A stretch of DNA of 64,000 nucleotides from Punctularia strigosozonata HHB-11173 SS5 (lineage: Eukaryota > Basidiomycota > Agaricomycetes > Corticiales > Punctulariaceae): contig NW_006767442.1 in the NCBI RefSeq assembly GCF_000264995.1, positions 1,582,239 to 1,646,238 of the forward strand, read 5' to 3'. A model generated the notes under the pieces. The model had not been told where the DNA came from and made no database searches. It worked only from the letters and a program-made list of their open reading frames with translations. Both the position numbers and the translations under genes were made by a program. This document shows, piece after piece, positions 44,709 through 57,700 of this stretch; the stretch's first letter is position 1; the number at the start of each line of letters is the position of its first letter.

Positions 44709-45261
44709 ATGTTCGCTCGTCTTCCGACCTTCTTCGTTGCGCTCTTCGCGCTCTTCCTCCTTGCAGCCGCCGCGCCCGGTGGGGCTCCCCCTACCGTGAC
44801 CGTCACGGTCGTACGTGTTTTATGTTGGAGGCGCCTGGGACGGCAGCGCTGACAGGTCCTTCTTTGCCTACTAGACCCCGGCTCCAACCCCGACTACAGT
44901 CAGTCAGTGCAACACCGGCTCCCTGCAGTGCTGCAACTCCGTTGAGAGCGTCAGCAATACCTCCTTCGGGACTGCATAGCTAGCTCACCACGTATCTTTC
45001 TCTAGGCGTCCTCCGCGTCGGCGAGCCTGCTCCTCGGGCTCCTCGGCATTGTTCTTGACGCCGTGGACGTCCTCATTGGTGTCACTTGCAGCCCCATCTC
45101 CGTCATCGGCCTGGGCGGTAGCAGCTGCAGCGCCAACCCCGTATGCTGCGAGAACAATTCCTTCGTAAGTGTTCCGTTTGACCTTCGTCGTGATGAACAA
45201 GACTGATTCTGCCACACAGGGTGGCTTGATCTCCATTGGCTGCGTCCCCATCACCTTGTAG
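44709..45261 (+). CDS. Class I hydrophobin 1 (4 exons, 125 aa)
   Basis: Small secreted amphipathic protein that self-assembles on hyphal and fruiting-body surfaces (family knowledge). Exons are 44709-44810, 44875-44949, 45006-45164 and 45220-45261. The signal peptide is [22 protein letters not shown]. The eight-cysteine class I pattern is complete: C-x6-CC (CNTGSLQCC), then C-x12-C ([14 protein letters not shown]), C-x5-CC (CSANPVCC) and a last C in [10 protein letters not shown]. The hydrophobic loop [18 protein letters not shown] between cysteines 3 and 4 is typical. Closely similar to hydrophobin 3. Confidence 0.93.
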
Positions 45262-45859
45262 GTATCAGTACGACCCACGCTAGTTTCATGAACAGAGCGT
45301 TGGCACGTCGGGCGGCCCGTTCGTATACGACGGTGTATTGTCCTGAAGTTGTCGAGTAGCTACGTTTGGTATTGCAATTGACAAGTGTTGCATCCATGAT
45401 CTGTTAAATGTCGGGCGGCATGTCGGGCGCGGAGCGCGCTTGACCCGTCTGCAATGCGAGGGGTAAGATTGCTGGGCAAGCGCGTAAGGTACATCGGATG
45501 CGAGCGCGAGTAGATATATGTGTACAGCGATCAGATAATAGTGAGCACTGAACGCGCACTGAATTCTCATATTCCAACATGATCCTCATATGTCTGCGAG
45601 CAATTTCGCCTTCGGTTCTTAGCGCTAAGTAGCGGAATTACACCGTGGCCTTGTGTGGCGTGGGATACTTGCTTTGTCTCGCGACGGCGACGGCGACGAC
45701 GACGACAGGCACAATGACAATAACAAGGCCACAAAGCTCAACGATGCCGGGCACAATATTTATACAGGAAACACAGAATTCTGTTCCTCCAATACCCATC
45801 CACGAACATCATCGAGCCTCGGTCCGGTCTACATGCACAAAACATCGAGAAAGAAGACG
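45262..45859. other. Intergenic region
   Basis: Holds the hydrophobin 1 3' flank, a short CGACGG/CGACGA simple repeat around 45681-45705, and a TATA-like atatttatac at 45756-45765 about 100 bases before the next gene. No gene is seen. Confidence 0.5.
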
Positions 45860-47698
45860 ATGAAAACGGACTTCGGTACCTTCGTACCCCTGTCCCGGAC
45901 GGCAGACGTGCACTTGCTATTAGAAACTCAGGAGGAAGTGTAAGTTCGCTGCTCTCAGATATTGTGCAGCGCGGATCATTAAAGCGCCGCGATTGATAGT
46001 GAGCTTCGAGCTCCAGCGCCCGCAGGCGACTCTGACTCCGAATTTGAGTTCGAGGAATTAGATTGGGACGCGCTTCTTGGTGAAGGTGAGGGACGCAGTC
46101 GACTTCGCTGTTCGGAATATGAAGATAAGTGCTCATACTGTGGTTTAGATTCGCCATCGAGCACGCCATGTAACATATCCGATTCCCCTATAATTGCGAA
46201 CCACGAATCCGTCCGCTCTTCATCCCCGTCCCCATCCCCATGTCTTCCCTTCGATGTCCGGACGGCTTCGCCTTGGTCGACCTCTACAACACTCTGCGGG
46301 GCCGATGAGCTACTGTGTGGATGTGGGTCCGACGACCCTAAGCACTCGCTATGGTGCCCTGGTTTGCTAGAGTTGACGCTTTCGCTCGATGACGACATGG
46401 CGGTATTGGACTCTCAGTTGTATCAGGAGGCGGAGGAGCTTTGCGCGGCAGTCTTGAGGATGAAGGCGATAGAGGGCTGGAGATCGTACCTTCCCGTCGA
46501 CCTCGTGGAGAATCTACAAGCATTGGTGGACGACGCACGTGTAAGCCTTGCGGAGCTCGATACGGGGCTGAGGTGGCAGGGTCTGGAAGTGCTGGAGCAG
46601 GCCAAGCCGACCCACGCTGAGCAAGCGAACCTGAACCTCTTCCTCAGGCTGGACCTCGAGGTCGCTATACCGGAACTACGGGCGGATGCGCGGGACGCAT
46701 GCCTAGGGCTGGACGGTTTGCGGGGATTGCACCTTGTGGAGATTGGCCGGGTTTCGGGAGGCGAGAATAAGGAGACGCGGGAAAAGGTACAGAAGGAGGT
46801 CGATGTCGTTCGGCGGAGGGCTAGGGCGGTGCACGACGTGGCGAAGAGGATGGGAGTGCAGAGACCGGATTTACCTCTCTTGTCGGTCGAGACCATCGGG
46901 CAGCTTCGAGGGATGCTTTCGGTCCGTCGTGCCCCGAACCGTGGTCGGGCGGCGCAGGTCACCCCCGTTGAGCAGCCTACCGTTCTCGTCGACTCGCCGA
47001 CCGCATCCTCCGCGACGGATTCCGAATCGTCGCTACAGATCGCGCAGAAGAACGTCCCCGTTTTCGGTAAGCCGTCTTTGCGCGGTTCTAGCCCTCGCAC
47101 GCTAGGCATTCCCGAAGCGTTCAGGGAGGGAAATCCTCACGGTATCTTTGGCTTCCTGGCGTACGCTCTAGACCGGGACTCTGTCGCGCGTCTCGACGTG
47201 GAGGAATGTCTTCAAAGAGATGGTTGCAAGGAGCAATGCATTCGCTCTGTGATCTCAACGCCGTCTACGCTTGCGCCATTGGCTGTAACTGCTGCAAATA
47301 CGGAACGCCGCCCTATCTCCGACTGCTCCCCCGCCGCAGGCGGTTCACAGAGCACTGCAGGTGTTTTAGAATCGGCCGACGGTGATCCTGTGAACCGCAG
47401 CCTCTCGTCACCGCCTACGGCTCACCCGCACGAAGCTGGCGACGACGATATCGTGGCAGAGCCAGAAGCGCCACCCGACGCCGGATTTCATCTCGATGGG
47501 GACATTTCCGACGATCCCTGCCGTGTTACGACATCGCCCATTCGAGAGCAGAAGATTCGCGCTTTCCCCGAATGCAGGAGGATGACCGCGCGAAAGCGCG
47601 CTCGTTCACTTCCAGCCTCGGCCCACTACGAACAAACTGAGGACACGTTGGAATTCAGCGAAGGCCCGGGCCGACCTATGAAACGTGCGAGGACTTGA
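45860..47698 (+). CDS. Unrecognised protein, probably nuclear (2 exons, about 597 aa)
   Basis: I do not recognise this protein. Exon 1 (45860-45939) starts MKTDFGTFVPLSRTADVHLL. A 45-nt intron (45940-45984, GT-AG) is followed by one long exon (45985-47698) open to a TGA. An acidic segment (FEFEELDWDALLGEGEG) comes first. A Cys-containing stretch then follows (CSYCGL...CGADELLCGCG...HSLWCPG). The middle is a charged, helix-rich region (about residues 130-330: QEAEELCAAVLRMKAIEGWR, EQANLNLFLRLDLEVAIPEL, VDVVRRRARAVHDVAKRMG). The end is Ser/Pro-rich with KKRAR-like basic clusters (ARKRARS, RPMKRART). This suggests a nuclear regulatory protein. The small first exon is the least certain part. Confidence 0.6.
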
Positions 47699-48157
47699 CG
47701 ACCGACGCAGAGATGACGAGAGTGGATTGCTCGTCTCGTCACGGTCTCTCGTGCCGATTCTTCGCGGACTTCGTCACCGGCTTGGGGTGGCCTTGTGGCG
47801 GACATTTAGACGTAAATTATGCAATAAATATTCTGTAGCGTGCAATTCGTCGAACGTCCGGAGCACGAATGGAGCAATTATGAGGCACGTGAGATGCACG
47901 TGCGTGTCGTAGCGCAACACGTGCAGCCTTCTGAGCAACCACGCGCTGCGGCAGTAGGATGCGCCTCCTTGTTCTCCTGCGTCCATCTGCTGTCTTGATT
48001 CGATCTGCGTCTACTGTAGGCGTCAACCCATCTGTCTGCACGAATATTGTGTCTCATCAACGTCGGTGAATCAGCACCAAGATGGAAGCCATGTTCGCAG
48101 CCGCGCTTGAAGTACTCATCTGCCGTAATCTGACGATCCAACAGGCGACGTAAACTC
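47699..48157. other. Intergenic region
   Basis: 459 bases between two plus-strand genes. No gene, RNA or repeat is recognised; short open frames here overlap on both strands. Confidence 0.5.
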
Positions 48158-51100
48158 ATGGACAAGTTGAACCTGGCCCCGGCCAGTCAGCCTACGGAGC
48201 CGATGACGAAGCCATCTTCACCGAGCGTGATCGTGAGTGCAGACATGCTGATTTATACAGTACAAAAGATCATGACCGTTAGCCAGTCCATTTCTTCCTC
48301 GTCAGATAACGAAATCCCCACTAAGCCTGTGGCAATGAAAAAGCGAAGAGCGGTTATTGGCGACTCGGATGACGAGCATGAAGTGTACGTCGCACAACCT
48401 TGCTCTGTTAACCTCTATTCATCTCATCCGCAGGGCACCTTCATTCCCAGTACCTCAGCTTGCGATGGCATCGCAAGTGAGAGATGTATCCCCTCCTCCG
48501 ACTTTTCCGGTTCCACAGCCTGCTCCGGCTTTTGCCAGCAATCCGACAATGCCCCCACAGGCCCCGCCCAAAGCTCCTGCTTTCGGTTCTGGGGCCAAGG
48601 CTAACCCGATCACCATACCGTCGAACAAGCCGTCCTTTACTCCTCCGCCCCAGCGCCCGCCTCTCGCCGATGCCGATGAAGAGCGTTTTGAGGAGACGGA
48701 CGACGTCCGCAACACGTTTGAAGTTCGCAAAACGGCGGGGGACGCGGAGAAGGATTTGCGCGATCTCTTGCAGTCGCACGTGAACGATGAGCAAGGCGAG
48801 GAGGAGGAGGAGGAAGAAGAAGAAGATGCGTACGTTGAGGGCATGAACGTCGTGCTGCAACCTCATCAGCGGAAGAGTCGGAAGTGGATGCGCGAGCGTG
48901 AACAAGGCAAGAAGTACGGGGGTATCCTTGCAGACGACATGGGGTATGCAGTACATTTTTTGTCGCCATCGTCGTTCTAAACGCTCGCCTTCTAGCCTCG
49001 GCAAGACCGTACAGACACTCGTGCGTATCCACGAAGGACGCGCGAAGAAGAGCGATAAGAAGGACGGCTGGTCCCCGACTACTCTCATCGTTTGCCCTGT
49101 CGCACTTGTGACGCAGTGGGTTGCCGAAGTCAAGAAATATGCACCCGAACTGCTTGTGAAGGAACATCATGGCCCTTCGCGGACGAAAGGTACGAAGATT
49201 GCAACTGTTCGCGTATTTTTGCTGATGATGCTCACAACCGTAGATCCCAGGGAGTTGACCAGCCACCATGTCGTCGTCACCACCTACCAAGTTCTGGCTA
49301 GCGAATACGCTTCTCATGGCACTGGCGCTAAGGACGAAAGTGCCAAGAGCGGCAAGGCAAAGAAGCAATCTGTCTCGTCGGACGACTCATCAAGCGCCGA
49401 TAGTGACGATTCATCCGCGTTTGGCCGGTCGTTGGCCAAGAAAAAGGCTAAACCGAAGGCCAAAGCTGTGAAAGCAGCGCTATTCGACGTCAAATGGTTC
49501 CGGGTGGTACTAGGTCAGTGGAAGCGCGCGATTGATGCAGCCGCTACTGAAGCTTGGTCCCTTGCAGACGAGGGGCACACGATTAAGAATCGGAATACGA
49601 AAGCCGCTCAGGCGTGTTGCGCTCTGGAGGCTAAGTTCAGATGGGTCCTCACGGGTACACCGATGTGAGCTGTCCTCATTGGACCCGGCATTACACGAAC
49701 AGTAGCTGATCGTATGATCAGGCAGAACAATGTCGAGGAACTGTACTCTCTCTTCAAGTTCCTCGGGATCAGACCATTGAATGACTGGGATCACTTTAAC
49801 ACACATATCAACAAGCCAGTCAAGAGCGGGAAGTCGGCTCGGGCGATGAAACGTTTGCAGGTAAAGGCCTGGTTCAATTGGGGCGTAATAGGGGATATCT
49901 GAACCTTGGTCAGATCGTCCTTCGCGCAATCATGCTCCGACGATTGAAGACAGACCTTATAAACGGCAAACCTCTCGTGGAGCTTCCACCTCGTACAGTC
50001 GAGATCGTTTCTTGCCTGTTCGATAACGACGAACGACTCTTCTACGAAAGCATTCAGAGCAAAGTCGAAGCACAGATGAACAAGCTGCAAAACGCCGGGG
50101 TTATCATGAAGAATTACACAACTGTCCTGATCTTGCTTCTGCGCCTGCGTCAAGGTGCGTTCTCTGCCATCATGTCATCAACGTACTTCATACATTCCTT
50201 GACAGCGTGTAACCATCCGGCGCTGGTGTCGAAGGATTTCAAAGTCGACAGCGCTGCTCTGGAGTCTCGCCCGGCGAAGAATCAGAACCTCGAGGAAGAG
50301 CAAGAGGATGAGCTTGCGGGCATGTTCTCGAAGCTCGGTGTTGAGGAAGCAAAGATTCGCAAGTGCACTATCTGCTTTGAAACGTAAGTTGTCGTCGATC
50401 GATCTTTGTCCATGCGGCCTGGCTCAGTCGAGACCACGACAGTCTCGACGATGACAATTCAGCCTCGAAAGAGTCGCAGAACTGTCTAGATTGCGAAGCT
50501 CAGATCGAGCGACAAGCGCGCCGACGATCTGTCACTAATCCGGACTTGCCAGCTTCCTCGACAAAGATTCGCAGGATTCTGGATCTCCTGCAAGAGATTC
50601 AGAATCGGGGCGATGGCGACGAAAAGACAATCGTATTTTCTCAATTCACGTCCATGTTGGACCTACTACAGCCGTTCCTCAAAGATGCTGGTATTCGACA
50701 CGTGCGATGTAAGTCCTTCGCTCAATTACTGCGTTGCATAACTGATGGATGCATTCGTAGATGATGGAAGCATGTCCAAGCCCGAGCGGGACCTCGCATT
50801 GACCAAGATTCGCACTAGTGACAGCGTCAAGGTCATATTGATATCATTCAAGGCGGGCAGTACAGGTACGGGTGGCTCACGGTCACCTTCACGAGACCGC
50901 TGACCCCCCGCCCGCCCAGGTTTGAACTTGACTTCCTGTAACAACGTGATCTTGGTGGATCTTTGGTGGAATCCGGCTCTGGAAGACCAAGCCTTCGATC
51001 GCGCTCATCGCATGGGCCAGACTAGACCGGTGAATATCTACAAGCTATGCGTACCCGAGACCGTCGAGGACAGGATACTCGCTGTGAGCGCTCTTCTACT

Positions 51101-51285
51101 ACATCCTAGGCTCCCATGACTCATTGAGATGGCAGCTCCAAGAGCAAAAGCGCGTCCTCGCTGCCGCTGCGCTCAGCGGCGACAAGGTCAAGTTGTTGAA
51201 CAAGCTCGGCATGGACGAGCTGTTGGCGCTCTTCAAGCATGGGGATACCGGTCACGATGGCGACTCCGATTCTGATTCTGAGTAG
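48158..51285 (+). CDS. Rad5/Rad16-like SNF2-family DNA-dependent ATPase (12 exons, about 851 aa)
   Basis: Predicted nuclear SNF2 ATPase/translocase acting in DNA repair or chromatin remodelling (family knowledge). Exons: 48158-48384, 48434-48943, 48996-49189, 49244-49513, 49568-49664, 49722-49860, 49914-50154, 50206-50383, 50428-50708, 50761-50865, 50920-51083, 51136-51285. An acidic Glu run (about residue 200) precedes the Walker A DDMGLGKT (about 243-249). The Walker B is DEGH (about 401), as in Rad5/Rad16, followed by LTGTPMQN. The C-lobe has [17 protein letters not shown] and DRAHRMGQ. Between the lobes the RING normally found in Rad5/Rad16 is reduced to KCTICFE and CLDC. A 54-nt segment (48233-48286) with GT-AG ends is in frame and may be an optional intron. 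Confidence 0.88.
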
Positions 51286-53005
51286 ATTGCTCACTGTGAC
51301 TCGCTGTGATGATATCTGGGCCTCATTCTTGCTCCGGTTGCAGGCCGCCGACGATTGTTTAGACTGCTCTTGGCATGTGTTTATGACCATAATGACCTAC
51401 AGAGTCCTTGCTTTGCCGAAAACACACGTGTTGTACTTGGGAATGTGGTGACGACGTTAGGTGCCTGTTCAGATGATCAACCATGCGGTTCGTTGCAGTA
51501 TCTCAATCTGTGTACTCGGAGGCAACGCGGAAATTATCGTGAAGGGTTCAGGTACGCGTGGGGCAGTCCTGGGTGCACAGAACCTGAATGCATATTTTCG
51601 GAGGGACAGCTGTGTATGGCTGCGTGCGCAGGCGAGTTTGCTCGTCATCGATTTGACGTAATCATATATCGACGGAACAGCCGGTATGCTATCTTCCCCG
51701 ATGATGCTATAGCATTACAAGCGAGCAAGAAGGAGCGAAGGCGGGTGTCCAACAGGATGCTCGCTTCGGACCCCGATTCTCTATTCCTAGGTATGACTCA
51801 ATGGTTGAATAAACTTTTGTATCTGCGTAGTTGATTTTAGGCTCTCGTGCTCTTTACAATTGCCAGGCCGGCCATGGAGGCTTCCCATGTGCTGCTCGGA
51901 GATCCGGAAGGAGCATGTCATGTATGCCTTGAACACCACCTGACATACAATAGGATGCATGACGCTGGATGCTCACCCCGTTCTTACACAGTTGTCATCG
52001 CTGCGCTCATGTAATGGTGTTCCCAGGTATGGCTGACGGCCTTAATCAGACAAAAAGGAAGAGAAGACAAGGCGAGAAAACGCCGACGAGAAGCATCCCC
52101 GAGTGCCGGTCGAGGGTGATCGCCTGGCGACCGTGTCCCAAGGTCTGACAGTTCCGTCGCAGGCTCGATGAACTTCCGACTCGTGTCCGACTGTCCGTTT
52201 TCCTGGATAATCCTGCCAAGTCGAGCTCTCTACGTCCGCCTTGTTTCCTACCTGCATCAACGTGGACGCCTCTTTTCACAGCGAGCCGACGCCCAGAAGC
52301 TTTCTAGTTGTCTGCCGGGGCGGCTGTCCAGGAGCAATCGGTGCCTCTATATCTGCTAATATAGCTTTTGGGCTCTCACCCTGACTTGGCGACTTCTTTG
52401 AAACAACCATGGTTAAGAAAACACTGTGTGCTCATCTCGGGCTTTGCTGCTGCATGGGGTTCCAAGGCAGCAGCAGAGTTGTCCACGTATTTCGACCGTC
52501 AACGACCCTGATGGGTGCGTCATTTTCTATGTGGACGATGCGGACATCTCTGGGGAAAACACTTCACTCGCAATATCCCTTTCTAAGCCCGCAATTCAGC
52601 TGATTCAAAGAAGAACCCTCTGATTCTGGCTCGCTTTCGGATATGTAACGTGCAGCTTCTGTAAAAAGCAGGATTTCACCGGCGAACGACTCCGGAAATG
52701 GATGTGAGTGCGTTCCAGATCACAAGTCGTTCATCTGATACGGATTCCTATACATCGCCTACGCCGTCTTCTCTCACTCAACGCCGTCACCAATGGACGC
52801 GATGGGCTCCACACAACACAATATAACCTTTTCTCGTACTATCACGGTCTGCAGCGTGTGCGCTGTGCAGCCCTTACCCGAGGTTGGATTTGTGGTATAA
52901 AAGCTTCCTCTGCTCGTCATTAGCTCCTCAGCACTGCGACAAGCACTCGAGCTCTTCCATCCCGACCTGCACTCGCACCGCTTACTCCCTTCTGAACTAT
53001 TCACA
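51286..53005. other. 1.7-kb intergenic region
   Basis: No gene is supported; open frames of up to about 150 codons show no family motif and overlap others. The right end is the hydrophobin 2 promoter. Confidence 0.5.
52896..52902 (+). promoter_or_regulatory. TATA box of hydrophobin 2
   Basis: TATAAAA about 104 bases before the hydrophobin 2 ATG, followed by a pyrimidine-rich leader. Confidence 0.65.
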
Positions 53006-53474
53006 ATGCAGTTCAAGTCCGCCGTCCTTTTCGCAACCTCGTCGCTTGCCATCCTTGCCGCCGCCTCCCCCACCCAGCTCTCTGCTCGCCAGAGCTGCGA
53101 CACCGGTTCCATCCAGTGCTGCGACTCTACCACCACCACTTCGGACCCCGTCACCTCGCTCTTGCTCGGCCTCCTTGGCATCGTCGTCAGCGGTGAGCTC
53201 GCTAGGAAAATATACGCGTCTGTCGAAACTGACAGAGCGTTACATTCTCAGGTGTTGATATCCCCATCGGTTTGAACTGCTCCCCGATCTCCGTCGTCGG
53301 TGTCGGTGGGAACAGCTGCAGCGCCAGTCCTGTCTGCTGCACGAACACTGACAACGGTAAGGAACTCTTGACATGCATACCGTAGGATTTCCCGCTCATG
53401 GTATCCCTACAGCCAAGGGCCTTCTTTCCGGCCTCATCGGAATCGGCTGCGTCCCCGTCAACCTCTCTCTTTGA
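53006..53474 (+). CDS. Class I hydrophobin 2 (3 exons, 117 aa)
   Basis: Secreted cell-wall hydrophobin. Exons are 53006-53192, 53252-53356 and 53413-53474. The signal peptide is [20 protein letters not shown]. All eight cysteines are present: CDTGSIQCC (C-x6-CC), [22 protein letters not shown] and GIGCVPVNL. The loop [20 protein letters not shown] is the typical hydrophobic stretch. It lacks the Thr/Val-rich spacer after the signal peptide that hydrophobins 1 and 3 have. Confidence 0.93.
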
Positions 53475-54707
53475 GTGGACGGAACGTTGTTTGAGTAGCG
53501 GTGTGCATTGCTGTCTACGATATTCTGGCTGGAAACTGCCTGTTCGGAATGTTTCCTCTTTGTAGTCGTAACCTGGATGACGCGGTGCTACGCTGCATGT
53601 ACTTTTTGTGCACCTATCTGTTCAATGATCCGCTGGTTCGAATGGAAAGTCTGCATACACGAACTGGTGGGTGAACGGATGTGGAATTTTGCGTATAAAG
53701 ATCGCTAGAGCGAAGTACTCCCGTGATTCGTCTCCGGATAATATTTCGTGAGTTAGTCACGATGAGAATTGACATGCAAAACTAGTGTTCGTCATGGGTT
53801 TCAGTCAACTTCTCATATTTCACTCCCCACAGTACATACCGGCATCGACAGATATGATGAAGTCGTAGCTCAAGGTCCGAGCATTATCTGAATCAGAATC
53901 TCATCCGCCCACTGGCAACAAGGTTCCTGCTCTGTTGTACAGTCAGATGCTGTAGCGATCAACTATGCTAGTGAGCATTCCACCGCCCTATACAACAAGC
54001 TACGGTCAGTGATTCTCTTGAGGCAGAGCCCAGTCGCACATGCGGTGACCGTATCGCATAGAACCAAACTCAAGCAAGTCATAGATTTATGTGGCTGCTT
54101 TATGAATATATGACACGTCTGCACAAACTCGCAGTATCGAAGCCGCCGAGCGCCGTATGACGATGATCATCGTGTCTACCTCGGGCGAAAGGCGCTATCA
54201 TCCGTTGCTCGTCCACTGTTAACGGAGTTAAAAGTCTAGCTCTAGCGTGGAACTGTGCGTGGTAAGTTGAGCTTCCCTCTGTTCTTAGCTCTCATACTGA
54301 GGCTTGGCTCGTTCGCTGCAAAGCTCACAAGACCCGTCGTTATTCGAGATTCCGAATCTGCATAATGCGCATTCAGACACCGACGAAGCGGCGATGGTAC
54401 CCAATCAGCAAAGCGAGATTCAGGTCCGCGATGCTCCAGCTCTCTTGAGGTTCTACGATATCGGTAACTTGTGGTTCCAGACCGTCGACGGGTATCATCC
54501 TCGGAATATCTGAGATCAAGATGGCGCGTCCGGGCAGTGTACATGACGATTCAATGACTCACGTGGAGATTCGATGGCTCATAGGCGGGTGCGCGATAAC
54601 TTTTTCCTCTTCTTCTCTTCCTCTCCACTCGACAACTCGGCGCGTGCGGAGGAAGAGAAGGACAACCTACGACGACCTAAATACATTCATTTACACCCAC
54701 GAAACGA
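53475..54707. other. 1.2-kb intergenic region before URA2
   Basis: No gene is supported. A pyrimidine-rich tract (tttttcctcttcttctcttc, from 54600) about 90 bases before the URA2 ATG is a common fungal promoter feature. No clear TATA box. Confidence 0.5.
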
Positions 54708-57700
54708 ATGGCGCTGTCCAATCCCGGTGGAAAACTTGGACCAGTCCGTCCGACGCTCGCCAGGGCTGCGAGCAACTTCCCAAACGGGTCCCCGGCGCCC
54801 TGGGCGACGACACCGATTGCAAGGGACGGGAGCACGAGAATCGTTGATGGAGTCCTCGAACTCTCTGACGGGACGGCCTATCGAGGCACTAGCTTCGGTG
54901 TCGAGGGCAAGAGCGTCGCAGGAGAATGTGTCTTCCAGACAGGTGAGTTTCTCTGAGTAAGGCACTGACAGTGAGTGATCTGAACGCGCGTTTAGGCATG
55001 GTCGGTTATACCGAGTCTCTGACCGATCCGTCCTACGAGGGTCAAATCCTTATCCTCACGTACCCGCTGATCGGCAACTACGGTGTTCCCTCGCGCGAAG
55101 AGAGGCCGGTCGACGAAATCCCGCTCGACTTCGAATCGTCGCGTATACACGTCGCCGCCGTAATCGTTGGCTACTATTCGGAAGATTACAGCCACTTCCT
55201 CGCCTCTTCCTCGCTCGGGGCATGGCTAAAAGAGCAAGGTGTACCCGCCCTGTACGGTGTAGACACCCGTGCGCTCACCAAAAGGATCCGCGAGAAAGGT
55301 TCCATGCTTGGGAAAGTCCTCGCTAGGCGCGGAGATGCCCCAGAAGAGCGTAGGAGGTCACTCGTTCCCGGATCCGTGCCAGCATCACGCGCCCCTTCCC
55401 CTCCTGCCTTGGGTACATGGAGAGAAGACTATCTGGACGTCCCCTTTTCAGATCCGAACGCGCAGAACCTTGTCCAGGTGGTGTCTTGCAAGGAAGCGCG
55501 AGTCCACAAACCGACGGTCGAGCCTCGCCTGCACCCCTCAGGACGTCCGCTTCGCGTCGTCGCAGTAGACGTTGGGATGAAGTTCAACCAGATTCGCTGC
55601 TTCACCCATCGCGGCATCGAGCTCAAAGTTGTACCGTGGGACTACGACTACCTCGCGGCATCCGAGGAGCCCTTCGATGGCCTCTTCATCTCCAACGGAC
55701 CGGGCGACCCCACCATGGTTCCGGAGACGATTGCTCGTCTGCGTAAAGCACTCGAGAAGGGCGATAAGCCCATCTTCGGTATTTGCTTGGGCCATCAGCT
55801 CCTGGCGCTCGCGGCCGGTGCCCAAACGTCGAAGATGAAGTACGGTAATCGCGGCCACAACATTCCCTGCACGGATGCACTGAGCGGGCGTTGCTATATC
55901 ACGAGTCAGAACCACGGATATCAGGTCGACACCACGACCTTACCGAAGGGCTGGAAGGAACTTTTTAAGAACGCGAATGATGGCAGTAACGAGGGTATCT
56001 ACTGCGAAGACAAGCCTTTCTTCTCCGTCCAGTTCCACCCCGAGTCGACGCCCGGTCCTCGTGATACCGAGTTCCTGTTTGACGTCTTCATTCAGAACAT
56101 CGTCGACATCGTCAACACCGGTGTGCCCCACCCTATCTCAATGCCTGGAGGCTTCAAGGCAGAGAATGAAGCGCGTACGCCTCGGGTGGACGTGCGTAAG
56201 GTGCTCATCCTCGGCTCGGGTGGTCTTTCCATCGGCCAGGCAGGCGAGTTCGACTATTCAGGCTCGCAGGCGATCAAGGCGCTGAAGGAGGAGGGCGTAT
56301 ACACCGTGCTCGTCAACCCGAACATCGCGACCATCGCGACGTCCAAGGGCCTCGCCGACAAGGTCTACTTCCTACCCGTCACCCCCGAGTTTGTGCGCAA
56401 GATCATCAAGTACGAGAAGCCGGACGGTATTTACGTCACTTTCGGCGGCCAGACCGCGCTCAACGTCGGAATCAAGCTGAAGGACGAGTTCGCGAGCCTC
56501 GGTTGCCTGGTGCTTGGCACGCCGATCGACACCATCATCACGACGGAGGATCGCCAGCTGTTCGCGAGCGCGATGGAGGATATCGGGGAACGGTGCGCGA
56601 TGAGCAGGACGGCGACAACGCCGCAGGAGGCCGTGGCGGCTGCGGAGGAGATTGGCTTCCCGGTCATCGTCCGTGCGGCATACGCGCTTGGTGGCTTAGG
56701 GTCCGGTTTTGCGCAGAACGAGGAGCAGTTGAGGGCGCTTTGCAGCAAGGCGTTCGCGACGAGCCCGCAGGTGCTCGTGGAGAAGAGTATGAAGGGCTGG
56801 AAGGAGATCGAATACGAGGTTGTGAGGGATTGCAGGGACAACTGCATCACGGTTTGCAACATGGAGGTTGGTTTCTTTAATCCGGTCTCGGGGTCATGAG
56901 CATGGTTCCTGATAGGTTATCGCCAGAACTTCGACCCTCTAGGTATCCACACCGGGGACTCGATTGTTGTGGCTCCCTCTCAGACGCTCTCGGATGCGGA
57001 TTACAACATGCTCCGGACGACTGCCATCAACGTTATCCGCCACCTTGGCGTCGTGGGCGAGTGCAACATCCAGTATGCTCTGAACCCGACATCGAAGGAG
57101 TATTGCATCATCGAGGTATGTTGAATAAGCTTGAGAGTGAGCGGTTGCTAAGATGCTTTTTCATAGGTCAACGCTCGTCTGTCCCGTTCATCCGCCCTGG
57201 CTTCCAAGGCCACCGGATATCCTCTGGCGTTTATTGCGGCCAAGCTTGGTCTCAATATACCTCTCAACGAGATCAGGAACTCGGTCACGAAGGTTACCTC
57301 GGCGTGCTTCGAGCCTAGTCTCGATTACGTGGTCGTTAAGATCCCAAGATGGGACCTCAAGAAGTTCAACCGCGTCAGCCGGCTCCTCAGCAGTAGCATG
57401 AAGTCCGTCGGCGAGGTGATGAGCATTGGCCGAACCTTCGAGGAAACTATCCAGAAGGCCATCCGTGCTATCGACGATCAGTTCTCTGGGTTCTCGAAGG
57501 TGAATACATGGTCGCAGAAGAGTCGGCAGACGAAGTCCTAACTACCTTTTGCAGAACGATCTCGTAGATGACATCGACGAGGAGTTGGTCAACCCTACCG
57601 ACAAGCGTATCTTTGCCATTTCGACGGCGTTCCATCTAGGATACTCAGTCGACAAGATCTGGCAAATGACGAACATCGACAAGTGGTTTCTGACAAGGCT

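Noticed and set aside
51355-51834. 159-codon open frame after the SNF2 gene
   Set aside because: No recognisable motif, poor codon character, overlaps another frame, and lies in the 3' flank.
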